DNA of 64,000 bases from Micromonospora avicenniae. Lineage in GTDB: Bacteria; Actinomycetota; Actinomycetes; Mycobacteriales; Micromonosporaceae. Below, one piece after another: positions 18,639-26,223 of this stretch; position 1 is the stretch's first letter, and each line of letters starts with the position of its first letter. The stretch is taken from the NCBI RefSeq assembly GCF_900156065.1, contig NZ_FTNF01000001.1, positions 620,001 through 684,000 of the forward strand, given 5' to 3'. A program made the position numbers and the translations under genes. Below the pieces are notes generated by a model. That model made no database searches, was not told the origin of the DNA, and was given only the letters and a program-made list of their open reading frames with translations.

Positions 18639-19382
18639 ATGCTGACCAACGTCGCCGTCCTCTCCGACATCCACGGTGTGCTTCCCGCGTTGGAGGCCGT
18701 GCTGGCCGAGCCGGACGTGGCGGCCGCCGACCTGATCGTGCTCACCGGTGACATCGCCGCCGGCCCACAGCCGGTCGAGGTGCTCGACCGGCTCGCCGAC
18801 CTCGGCGACCGGGCCTGCTGGGTACGCGGCAACGCCGACCGGGAACTGGTGGAGGCCCGGGCGGGGCGCAGCATCCCGTTCGAGGTCTCGAACTGGGCGG
18901 CGGCTCAGCTCCGCGACGATCAGGTCGACCGGCTGGCGCAACTGCCCAGCACTGTGACGATCACCATCGACGGCCTGGGTCCGGTGCTCTTCTGCCACGC
19001 CACGCCTCGGGACGACGAGGAGGTCGTGCTGGTCGACACCCGGATGGCGCGCTGGGCGCAGGTCTTCGCCGACGTACCGCCAGAGGTACGCACGGTGGTC
19101 TGCGGGCACACCCACATGCCGTTCACCCGGCTGGTCGACCGGCGGCTGGTGGTCAATCCCGGCAGCGTCGGGATGCCGTACGGCGGGCCCGGCGCCTACT
19201 GGGCGCTGCTCGGTCCGGGTGTGCAGCTGCGCCGCACCGACTTCGACGTGGACGCGGCCTGCGCCCGAGTGGCCGCCGAGTCGACGTACCCGGACGCCGC
19301 CGGCTTCGCCGACGAGTACCTGCGCTCCCGGCACAGCGACGCCGACGCGCTCGCGGTGTTCGCTCCCCGCGACGGCCGCTGA
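18639..19382 (+). CDS. calcineurin-like metallophosphoesterase (YfcE/MJ0936-type)
   Basis: The 247-residue cytoplasmic protein contains the five metal-binding blocks of the family: LSDIHG, TGDIAAGP, RGNADRE, FCHATPRDDEE and CGHTHMPF, then NPGSVGMPYG. Such proteins hydrolyse phosphodiesters, but the natural substrate is not predictable. The start is ATG 18639 or GTG 18633. It is monocistronic, bounded by the crp terminator upstream and a repeat-rich gene-free stretch downstream. Compared with the two other phosphoesterases in this window (49.2 and 56.7 kb) it is clearly a different subfamily. Confidence 0.9.
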   Translation: MLTNVAVLSDIHGVLPALEAVLAEPDVAAADLIVLTGDIAAGPQPVEVLDRLADLGDRACWVRGNADRELVEARAGRSIPFEVSNWAAAQLRDDQVDRLAQLPSTVTITIDGLGPVLFCHATPRDDEEVVLVDTRMARWAQVFADVPPEVRTVVCGHTHMPFTRLVDRRLVVNPGSVGMPYGGPGAYWALLGPGVQLRRTDFDVDAACARVAAESTYPDAAGFADEYLRSRHSDADALAVFAPRDGR

Positions 19383-19498
19383 GCGGGCCGGTCCCAGCTC
19401 TCTCCGAACAGCGCGCCGGACGACCCGACGAAGGGCGTAGGGACATGGTGCGAGCTGCCTTTGGATCTGAATCGTCTAGGACATCGGACCGGGGACCG

Positions 19499-19688
19499 GA
19501 GGGCCAGGGCCGGAGCCGGAGGGCCAGGGCCGGAGGGCCAGGGCCGGAGCCGGAGGGCCAGGGCCGGAGGGCCAGGGCCGGAGCCGGAGGGCCAGAGCCG
19601 GAGCCGGAGGGCCAGGGCCGGAGCCGGAGGGCCAGAGCCGGAGCCGGAGGGCCAGGGCCGGAGCCGGAGGGCCAGAGCCGGAGCCGGG
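19499..19688. repeat. tandem repeat array, 20-bp unit with 14-bp variant
   Basis: Ten complete units and one partial are visible. The 20-bp unit is GAGCCGGAGGGCCAGRGCCG (R is A or G), and a 14-bp variant lacks the first GAGCCG. Order by length is 14, 20, 14, 20, 14, then five of 20. The last five alternate A and G at the R position, making a 40-bp higher-order repeat (19581-19680). Because 20 and 14 are not multiples of three, it is unlikely to encode a protein repeat. Confidence 0.92.
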
Positions 19689-19930
19689 AAGCCGGGGTCG
19701 GAGGGCCCGGAAATCTCCTGCCGTCCCATGCCTAAGCAACCCGCTCGGCCCGCTTCTGCAGAACGGTTCCTGGTCGCCTGCCGGTCGGTCGTGGTGAGCT
19801 CGAAGCCGCCATAGCGCGCACGGGGAGCGTGGTGTCCTGGACGCGGTCGGCCGGGAGGTCGCTACAACGCCTCGGTCTGCGCGTCACGGCCGCCGCCTGC
19901 CGGCTGCACGCAGCACCGGCCACGACGTTG

Positions 19931-20010
19931 CGGCACCGCCCACGGCGAAGCAACACTCCCAAGGGCGAAGCGGCACCGCCCACAGCGAGGCAACACTCCC
20001 AAAGCGACGC
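19931..20010. repeat. duplicated 40-bp unit
   Basis: The block CGGCACCGCCCAC(G/A)GCGA(A/G)G CAACACTCCCAA is present twice in tandem (19931-19970 and 19971-20010) with about four to six differences. Shorter fragments (GCAGCACCGG) flank it on both sides, suggesting decayed further copies. Confidence 0.7.
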
Positions 20011-20172
20011 AGCACCGGCAACGGCTGGGCACACCGGCATGCCGTTGACCTCCCAACGGCTGCGCGCTGACTCGCCTACGACATCAGTTCCAAAGGCTTC
20101 GCACAGCAGCACTCGGTCTCGGGCGGCGCCGACCGGCGACCCGCGTGGACGGGCCGATCGCACGGACGAAAA

Positions 20173-20186
20173 AGTCAAGCTTGACT
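20173..20186. promoter_or_regulatory. perfect 14-bp palindrome, probable TetR operator
   Basis: AGTCAAGCTTGACT is a perfect inverted repeat 30 bp before the tetR start. Its right half supplies TTGACT, a good -35. TetR-family proteins usually bind such sites next to their own gene, so autoregulation, and control of the downstream operon, is likely. Confidence 0.65.
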
Positions 20187-20209
20187 GTTTGTTTCGCGGC
20201 TTGCACGCT
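20181..20209 (+). promoter_or_regulatory. promoter of tetR, overlapping its operator
   Basis: TTGACT (20181-20186), a 17-bp spacer and CACGCT (20204-20209) end 6 nt before the GTG at 20216, a leaderless layout. A repressor on the palindrome would block the -35. Confidence 0.5.
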
Positions 20210-20215
20210 GTCCCC

Positions 20216-20822
20216 GTGTCCACCGCATCGATCCGCGTCCCTCAACAGGAACGCAGCCGCGCCACCCAGGCGCGACTGCTGGAGGCGACAGTCGAATGCC
20301 TGGTGGAGCATGGCTGGGCGGGCACCACGACCACCCTGGTCGCGGCACGGGCCGGGGTTTCGCGCGGCGCGCAAGCTGCACCACTACCCGACGAAGGCCG
20401 CTCTGGTCACCGCAGCCGTCGACCACCTCGCCGAGCGCCGCGCGGCCGAGCTGCGTGCCGAGGCGGAGGCGCTACCGACCGGGCCGCAGCGGCTCGACCG
20501 GGTGATCGACCTGCTCGGCGTGGCGTTCACCGGTCCGCTCTTCGTGGCCGCACTCGAACTCTGGGTCGCCGCCCGCACCGATCCCGAGCTGCGTCGGGCA
20601 CTGGTGCCGCTGGAAGCCCGGGTGGGCCGGGAGATGCACCGGCTCACCGTCGCACTGCTCGGCGTCGACGAGCGACGTCCCGGCGTACGGGAGGCGGTGC
20701 AGGCCACCCTGGACCTGCTCCGCGGGCTGGGCGTGGCCAACCTGCTCACCGACGACACGGTCCGCCGTACCGCCCTGCTCGCCACCTGGAAGCAGCAACT
20801 CTCCACGCTCCTCACGCCCTGA
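20216..20822 (+). pseudogene. TetR-family regulator gene with a one-base frameshift
   Basis: Two frames join into one TetR protein of about 201 residues. The first frame runs from GTG 20216 and gives the helix-turn-helix start (QERSRATQARLLEA through AARAGVSRGAQ). The second begins at about 20375 with LHHYPTKAALVTAAVDHL and runs to the stop at 20820-20822. A single extra A at 20373/20374 (CAAGCTG where CAGCTG is expected) separates them, inside the DNA-binding domain. As read, the product would be truncated or garbled. It could be a real mutation, leaving the downstream operon derepressed, or a sequencing error. The C-terminal half resembles regulators of fatty-acid or acyl-CoA genes, and the gene leads straight into such an operon. 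Confidence 0.8.
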
Positions 20823-20861
20823 CCTGCCCCCGCGTCGGGGCATGACCAGACCGGAGGCACC

Positions 20862-21698
20862 ATGGTCGACCTGTCGGACCTGCTCGCCGACCTGGCCGGG
20901 GAGTCCGAGGCGCTGGAGGCACTCGTCCGGCCACTGCCGCCGGCGGACTGGGCCCGCCCCACCCCGGCGGCCGGCTGGACCGTCGCTCACCAGGTAGCCC
21001 ACCTCGCCTGGACCGACCATGTGGCGCTACTCGCCGCCACCGACGCCGAGGCCTTCTTCGCGTCCGTGGCCTCCGCCCCGGACCCGGCCCGACTCGTCGA
21101 CCACGGCGCGGAGGAGTTCCTCGCCCCGCCGACCGACCTGCTCCCCCGCTGGCGCAGCGGCCGGGCGGCACTGGCCGCCGTCCTCGCCCTCGTTCCGCCC
21201 GGGGAGAAGCTGCCCTGGTACGGCACCCGGATGTCGGCCACTTCGATGGTCACCGCCCGAATCATGGAGACCTGGGCGCACGGCGAGGACATCGCCGACG
21301 CACTCGACGTACGCCGGCCCGACACCCATCGGCTCCGGCACGTCGCCCACCTCGGCGTGCGTACCCTCGGTCACGGTTTCGCCGCCCACGGCCGGCCCGT
21401 GCCGGCGACGCCCGTGCGCGTGGAACTGGCGGGGCCGGGCGGCGAAACCTGGAGTTGGGGCCCCGCGGAGAGCACGGACCGGGTCACCGGGCCGGCGCGG
21501 GACTTCTGCCTGCTGGTCACCCAGCGCCGGCACCGGGCCGATCTGGCACTCACCGTCACCGGCCCGGTCGCCGACGAGTGGCTCGACGTGGCGCAGGCGT
21601 TCGCCGGCCCACCCGGTGCCGGCCGGCCGCCGCTGGACCCGCCACCCGCAGGCGGGCCGCAGACCCGCGCTGCCGGCTCGAACGGGGTGCCGGTGTGA
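20862..21698 (+). CDS. TIGR03084-family DinB-like metal-binding protein
   Basis: The 278-residue protein belongs to a family related to mycothiol-dependent maleylpyruvate isomerase, with a four-helix DinB-like N-terminal domain. Histidines suited to metal binding occur at AHQVAHLAWTDH and ETWAHGEDIAD. Its chemical role is unknown. It may use mycothiol as cofactor, but that is an inference from the fold family. ATG 20862 has GGAGG 7 nt upstream. It is the first intact gene of the catabolic operon and overlaps the AtuA-like gene by 4 nt (GTGA). The last 25 residues are Pro/Gly-rich. Confidence 0.85.
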   Translation: MVDLSDLLADLAGESEALEALVRPLPPADWARPTPAAGWTVAHQVAHLAWTDHVALLAATDAEAFFASVASAPDPARLVDHGAEEFLAPPTDLLPRWRSGRAALAAVLALVPPGEKLPWYGTRMSATSMVTARIMETWAHGEDIADALDVRRPDTHRLRHVAHLGVRTLGHGFAAHGRPVPATPVRVELAGPGGETWSWGPAESTDRVTGPARDFCLLVTQRRHRADLALTVTGPVADEWLDVAQAFAGPPGAGRPPLDPPPAGGPQTRAAGSNGVPV

Positions 21699-23365
21699 TC
21701 CGCATCGGCAACGCCTCCGGCTTCTACGGTGACCGCTCCACCGCCTGGCGGGAGATGCTCGACGGTGGCGAACTGGACGTGCTGACCGGCGACTATCTGG
21801 CCGAACTGACCATGCTGATCCTCGGGCGGGACCGGATGCGCGACCCCTCGCTCGGGTACGCCCGGACCTTCCTCCGGCAACTCGAAGGTTGCCTCGGCAC
21901 CGCGCTCGAACGCGGGGTCAAGCTCGTGACCAACGCCGGCGGGCTGAACCCGGCCGGGTTGGCCGCCGCGATCGACGCGCTCGCCGACCGGCTCGGCCTC
22001 GCCGTCCGCGTCGGGTACGTCGAGGGCGACGCGCTGCACCGGCCCGACGCACTCACCGCCAACGCGTACCTGGGTGCGTTCGGGATCGCCGCCTGCCTCG
22101 ACGGCGGAGCCGACGTGGTGGTCACCGGCCGGGTCACCGACGCCTCGCTGGTGGTGGGTCCGGCGATCGCCCGGTACGGCTGGACCCGCGACGACCTCGA
22201 CGCACTCGCCGGCGCCACCGTCGCCGGGCACCTCATCGAGTGCGGCGCGCAGGTCACCGGCGGCAACTTCAGCTTCTTCACCGAACTGCCCGACGGCGGC
22301 CACCGTCCCGGCTTCCCGATCGCCGAGGTGCACCGGGACGGCTCGTGCGTCGTCACGAAACACCCGGGCACCGGCGGCGCGGTGACCGTGGAGACCGTCA
22401 CCGCGCAACTGCTCTACGAGGTGGGCGGGCCCGCGTACCTGGGGCCGGACGTGGTGACCCGGCTGGACACGGTGGCCCTGCACGCCGACGGCGCGGACCG
22501 GGTGCGGGTCACCGGCGTACAGGGGACACCGCCCCCGGCCACCCTCAAGGTCGGCGTCAACAACCTCGGTGGCTTCCGCAACTCGATGACGTTCGTGCTC
22601 TGCGGGCTGGACATCCCGGCCAAGGCGGCCCTCGTCCGCGGCCAGTTGGAGTCCTCGGTGGGCAAGGAGGGGCTGGAGTTCAGCCTGGCCCGCACCGACC
22701 ATCCCGATTCCGCCGACACGGAGACGGCGAGCGCGCTGCTGCACGTACACCTGCGCGACGGCGACAAGGCACGGGCCGGGCGGGCGTTCTCGGCGGCCGC
22801 GGTGGAGCTGGCGCTCGCCTCCTACCCGGGATGCACCCTGACCACCCCACCCGGCGACGCGACGCCGTACGGGGTGTTCACCGCGGAGTTCGTGCCGCAG
22901 GACGCGGTGCCGCACACCGCGGTGCTCCCCGACGGCAGCCACGTGCCGATCCCGCCGCCGCCCGACACCCGTCCACCGGAGAGCGCCGCGCAACCGGATG
23001 CGCCGGCAACACCGCTCTCCGGGCACCGCACCCGCCGTGGTCCGCTCGGCGAGCTGGTCGGGGCACGGTCGGGAGACAAGGGCGGTGACGCGAACCTGGG
23101 TGTCTGGACCCGCGGCGACGCGGCATACGACTGGCTGCGCGGCTGGCTGACCGTGGAGCGGCTGGCCGAGCTGCTGCCGGAGACCGCCACGTTGACCGTC
23201 GAGCGGTACGAGCTGCCGAACCTGCGCGCCGTCAACTTCGTGATCCGGGGCCTGCTCGGGCAGGGAGTAGCCGCGTCCACCCGCTTCGACCCGCAGGCCA
23301 AGGCGCTCGGCGAGCTGCTCCGCTCGCGGATCATCGACCTGCCGATCCTGGAGGCGACCGCATGA
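21695..23365 (+). CDS. AtuA-family protein (DUF1446), acyclic terpene utilisation type
   Basis: The 556-residue protein has the large DUF1446 domain (from IRIGNASGFYGDR, with TNAGGLNP, VTGRVTDASLVVGP and ECGAQVTGGNF). A C-terminal AtuA-like domain of about 100 residues follows (GARSGDKGGDANLGVW through GQGVAASTRFDPQAK). In Pseudomonas, atuA belongs to the citronellol/geranyl-CoA cluster and is needed for growth on acyclic terpenes; its reaction is not established. The GTG at 21695 overlaps the previous stop, and the stop overlaps the next ATG, so translation is coupled on both sides. Confidence 0.88.
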   Translation: MIRIGNASGFYGDRSTAWREMLDGGELDVLTGDYLAELTMLILGRDRMRDPSLGYARTFLRQLEGCLGTALERGVKLVTNAGGLNPAGLAAAIDALADRLGLAVRVGYVEGDALHRPDALTANAYLGAFGIAACLDGGADVVVTGRVTDASLVVGPAIARYGWTRDDLDALAGATVAGHLIECGAQVTGGNFSFFTELPDGGHRPGFPIAEVHRDGSCVVTKHPGTGGAVTVETVTAQLLYEVGGPAYLGPDVVTRLDTVALHADGADRVRVTGVQGTPPPATLKVGVNNLGGFRNSMTFVLCGLDIPAKAALVRGQLESSVGKEGLEFSLARTDHPDSADTETASALLHVHLRDGDKARAGRAFSAAAVELALASYPGCTLTTPPGDATPYGVFTAEFVPQDAVPHTAVLPDGSHVPIPPPPDTRPPESAAQPDAPATPLSGHRTRRGPLGELVGARSGDKGGDANLGVWTRGDAAYDWLRGWLTVERLAELLPETATLTVERYELPNLRAVNFVIRGLLGQGVAASTRFDPQAKALGELLRSRIIDLPILEATA

Positions 23366-24558
23366 CCATCGTGGACACGCCGGAACGGCGCCAGCTGCGT
23401 GAGCTGACCCGCGCCTTCGTCGCCCGGGAGGTGCTGCCGTACCTGGACGACTGGGAGCGGGCCGGTGAGGTCCCGCGCCACCTGCACGCCACCGCCGCGA
23501 AGATCGGCCTGCTCGGCGTCGGGTTCCCCGAGTCGGTCGGGGGCAGCGGCGGCGACCTGCTCGACACGATCATCGTGACCGAGGAGATCATCCGGTCCGG
23601 GGGCTCGTCGGGGCTGGTCGCCGCGCTCTTCACGCACGGCATCGCGCTGCCGCACATGGTCGCCGCCGGCGGCAACCGGACCGGCGGTCCGCTCGGCGGC
23701 CGGCTCGGCGCCGTCCCGGCCCCGGGCGACGACGATCTGGTCGACCGGTACGTCCGCCCGACCCTGGCCGGGACGATGATCGGCGCGCTGGCGATCACCG
23801 AGCCGGACGGCGGCTCGGACGTCGCGGGGATCCGCACCACCGCCCGGCGGGACGGCGACCACTATGTGGTGAACGGGTCGAAGACCTACATCACCAGCGG
23901 CGTCCGGGCCGACTTCGTGACCACCGCGGTCTGCACCGACTTCCCGGGCAGCGGTGAGCTCACCCTGCTGGTGATCGAGAAGGGCACACCTGGCCTCACC
24001 GTGGGCCGCCGGCTGGAGAAGCTGGGCTGGCACTGTTCGGACACCGCCGAGCTGTCCTTCGTCGACGTACGGGTGCCGGTGGCTAACCGGATCGGCGCGG
24101 AGGACACCGGCTTCCTGGCGATCATGCAGCACTTCGCCGCCGAGCGGATCTCGCTCGCCACGCAGGCGTATGCGATCGCCCAGCGCTGCGTCGAGTTGGC
24201 CGTGCGCTGGTGCCGGGACCGCTCCACGTTCGGCCGGCCGCTGGTCAGCCGCCAACTCGTCCGGCACCGGCTGGCCGGGATGCACACTCGCGCCGAGGCG
24301 GCCCGCGCGTACGTGCACGACGTGGCGGCTCGGGTCGCGGCCGGCGAGCCGGTGGTCACCGAGGTGGCGATGGCCAAGAACGTCGCGGTGGCCGCCTGTG
24401 CCGAGGTGGTGGACCAGGCGCTCCAGCTGCACGGAGGGTTCGGTTATCTGCGCGACGCCGAGGTGGAACGGCACTACCGGGACGCCCGCATCCTCGGCAT
24501 CGGCGGCGGCACCACCGAGATCATGAACGAGATCATCGCGAAGGGGATGGGGCTGTGA
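23362..24558 (+). CDS. acyl-CoA dehydrogenase, first of two in the operon
   Basis: The 398-residue flavoenzyme introduces an alpha,beta double bond into an acyl-CoA. Typical blocks are ALAITEPDGGSDVAG, RTTARRDGDHYVVNGSKTYITSG, STFGRPLVSRQLVRH and LQLHGGFGYLRDAEVERHYRDA. The residue that is the catalytic Glu in medium-chain enzymes is Gly here (GIGGGTTEIM). A Glu occurs in AAERISLA, the position used by isovaleryl- and long-chain-type enzymes. This suggests a branched substrate. About 20 extra residues (GGNRTGGPLGGRLGAVPAPG) sit before DDDLVDRYVRP. It overlaps both neighbours by 4 nt. Confidence 0.9.
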   Translation: MTIVDTPERRQLRELTRAFVAREVLPYLDDWERAGEVPRHLHATAAKIGLLGVGFPESVGGSGGDLLDTIIVTEEIIRSGGSSGLVAALFTHGIALPHMVAAGGNRTGGPLGGRLGAVPAPGDDDLVDRYVRPTLAGTMIGALAITEPDGGSDVAGIRTTARRDGDHYVVNGSKTYITSGVRADFVTTAVCTDFPGSGELTLLVIEKGTPGLTVGRRLEKLGWHCSDTAELSFVDVRVPVANRIGAEDTGFLAIMQHFAAERISLATQAYAIAQRCVELAVRWCRDRSTFGRPLVSRQLVRHRLAGMHTRAEAARAYVHDVAARVAAGEPVVTEVAMAKNVAVAACAEVVDQALQLHGGFGYLRDAEVERHYRDARILGIGGGTTEIMNEIIAKGMGL

Positions 24559-26156
24559 CCGTACTGGGCAGCACCATCGATCCGTCCTCGCCGGGTTTCG
24601 CCGGCAACCGGGCGGCGCTGCTGGAACGGCTGGCGGAGCTGGATGCCGCAGTGGACCAGGCCCGGGCCGGGGGTGGCGAGAAGTACGTGGCCCGGCACCA
24701 CGCCCGGGGCAAGCTGCTCCCCCGGGAACGGATCGAACTGCTGCTCGACCCGGACAGTCCGTTCCTGGAGCTGTCGCCGGTGGCCGCGTACGGCACCGAC
24801 TTCCCGGTCGGGGCGAGCGTGGTGACCGGCATCGGTGTGGTCGAGGGCGTCGAGTGCCTGATCGTCGCGAACGACCCGACGGTACGCGGTGGCGCGGTGA
24901 ACCCGTGGTCGCTGGCCAAGACCCGGCGGGCCGGTGAGATCGCGCTCGCCAACCGGCTGCCGATGGTGAACCTGGTCGAGTCGGCCGGAGCCGACCTGCC
25001 CACCCAGGCGGAAATCTTCATCCCGGGTGGCCGGGTGTTCCGTGACCTGACCCGGCTCTCCGCGGCGCGGATCCCCACGGTCAGCGTGGTCTTCGGCAAC
25101 GCGACCGCGGGTGGCGCGTACGTGCCGGGGATGTCCGACCACGTGATCATGATCCGGGACCGGTCGCAGGTCTACCTGGCCGGGCCGCCGCTGGTGAAGA
25201 TGGCCACCGGCGAGGTCACCGACGACGAGTCACTCGGCGGCGCGGCGATGCACGCCGGAACGTCGGGGCTCGCGGACTTCCTCGCCGCCGACGAGCGGGA
25301 CGGCATCCGGCTGGCCCGGCAGTGCGTACGCCGGTCGAACTGGCGCAAGCAGGGCCCCGGGCCGCGTGACCCGTCGCCGCAGCCGCCGAAGTACGACCCG
25401 GAGGAGCTGCTCGGCATCGTCAGCTCCGACCTGAAGGTGCCGTTCGATCCGCGCGAGGTGCTCGCCCGGATCCTGGACGGCAGCGAGTTCGACGAGTTCA
25501 AACCGGCGTACGGCCGCGCGCTGGTCACCGGCTGGGGCGAGCTGCACGGCTACCCGGTCGGGGTGCTCGCCAACGCCCGGGGCGTGCTGTTCAGCGAGGA
25601 GGCGCAGAAGGCGGCGCAGTTCATCCAGCTCGCGAACGCGTCCGACACCCCGCTGCTCTTTCTGCAGAACACCACCGGCTACATGGTCGGCACCGAGTAC
25701 GAGCAGCGCGGAATCATCAAGCACGGCGCCCTGATGATCAACGCGGTCTCCAACTCGACGGTGCCGCACCTGACGGTCAACCTGGGCGCCTCGTACGGTG
25801 CGGGCAACTACGGCATGTGCGGGCGGGCGTACGAGCCGCGGTTCCTCTTCACCTGGCCGAACGCCAAGTCGGCGGTGATGGGGCCGGCCCAGCTCGCCGG
25901 GGTGCTCTCGATCGTGGCCCGGCAGGCCGCGGCCGCCCGGGGCCGGCCGTACGACGAGGACTCCGACGCCGCGATGCGGCTGATGGTCGAGCAGCAGATC
26001 GAGTCCCAGTCCGGAGCGCTGTTCCTCTCCGGCCGCCTCTACGACGACGGGGTGATCGACCCCAGGGACACCCGTACGGTCCTCGGCCTCTGCCTGTCCG
26101 CCGTCCACAACGCACCCGTGCAGGGCGCGCACGGCTTCGGCGTCTTCCGGCTGTGA
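24555..26156 (+). CDS. acyl-CoA carboxylase beta subunit (carboxyltransferase)
   Basis: The 533-residue protein has the paired crotonase-fold halves of biotin-dependent carboxyltransferases. The N-half includes RHHARGKLLPRERIELLLDP and FGNATAGGAYVPGMSD; the C-half includes FLQNTTGYMVGTEYEQRGI and NLGASYGAGNYGMCGRAYEPR. The length and the last block fit the methylcrotonyl-CoA/geranyl-CoA group better than the propionyl-CoA group, which suggests carboxylation of a beta-methyl enoyl-CoA. It transfers carboxyl from biotin on the alpha subunit encoded next. The GTG at 24555 overlaps the previous stop. A 67-bp spacer, unusual in this operon, follows. Confidence 0.92.
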   Translation: MTVLGSTIDPSSPGFAGNRAALLERLAELDAAVDQARAGGGEKYVARHHARGKLLPRERIELLLDPDSPFLELSPVAAYGTDFPVGASVVTGIGVVEGVECLIVANDPTVRGGAVNPWSLAKTRRAGEIALANRLPMVNLVESAGADLPTQAEIFIPGGRVFRDLTRLSAARIPTVSVVFGNATAGGAYVPGMSDHVIMIRDRSQVYLAGPPLVKMATGEVTDDESLGGAAMHAGTSGLADFLAADERDGIRLARQCVRRSNWRKQGPGPRDPSPQPPKYDPEELLGIVSSDLKVPFDPREVLARILDGSEFDEFKPAYGRALVTGWGELHGYPVGVLANARGVLFSEEAQKAAQFIQLANASDTPLLFLQNTTGYMVGTEYEQRGIIKHGALMINAVSNSTVPHLTVNLGASYGAGNYGMCGRAYEPRFLFTWPNAKSAVMGPAQLAGVLSIVARQAAAARGRPYDEDSDAAMRLMVEQQIESQSGALFLSGRLYDDGVIDPRDTRTVLGLCLSAVHNAPVQGAHGFGVFRL

Positions 26157-26223
26157 TCGGCGTGAGCGCGAGGAACGCGGCGCAGCGGAGTCCCGCCGTC
26201 GCGAACGAAAGGCAGGCCCCCAG
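26157..26223 (+). other. 67-bp spacer with repeat-like sequence inside the operon
   Basis: All other junctions from 21.7 to 28.3 kb overlap by 4 nt; only this one is open. The sequence (GTGAGCGCGAGGAACGCGG, then CGCGAACGAAAGGC) looks like a dispersed intergenic element rather than coding sequence. That reading is from memory of related genomes and is not proven here. A weak AAGGCAGG ribosome site before ATG 26224 lies at its end. Confidence 0.35.

Larger units (their letters stand above)
19383..20172. other. repeat-rich gene-free spacer
   Basis: This 790-bp stretch between the phosphoesterase gene and the tetR region has no convincing gene. It holds a 20-bp minisatellite (19499-19688) and a duplicated 40-bp unit (19931-20010). 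Open frames here are products of the repeats and the high GC: the 20-bp period changes frame at each unit. Confidence 0.75.

Noticed and set aside
19499-19688. Possible CRISPR array
   Set aside because: The units are directly contiguous with no unique spacers, and there are no cas genes.
19445-19814. Open frames made of Gly-Pro-Glu/Arg-rich repeats over the minisatellite
   Set aside because: The 20-bp and 14-bp units shift the frame at each copy, all three frames look alike, and no ribosome site or conserved protein is seen.
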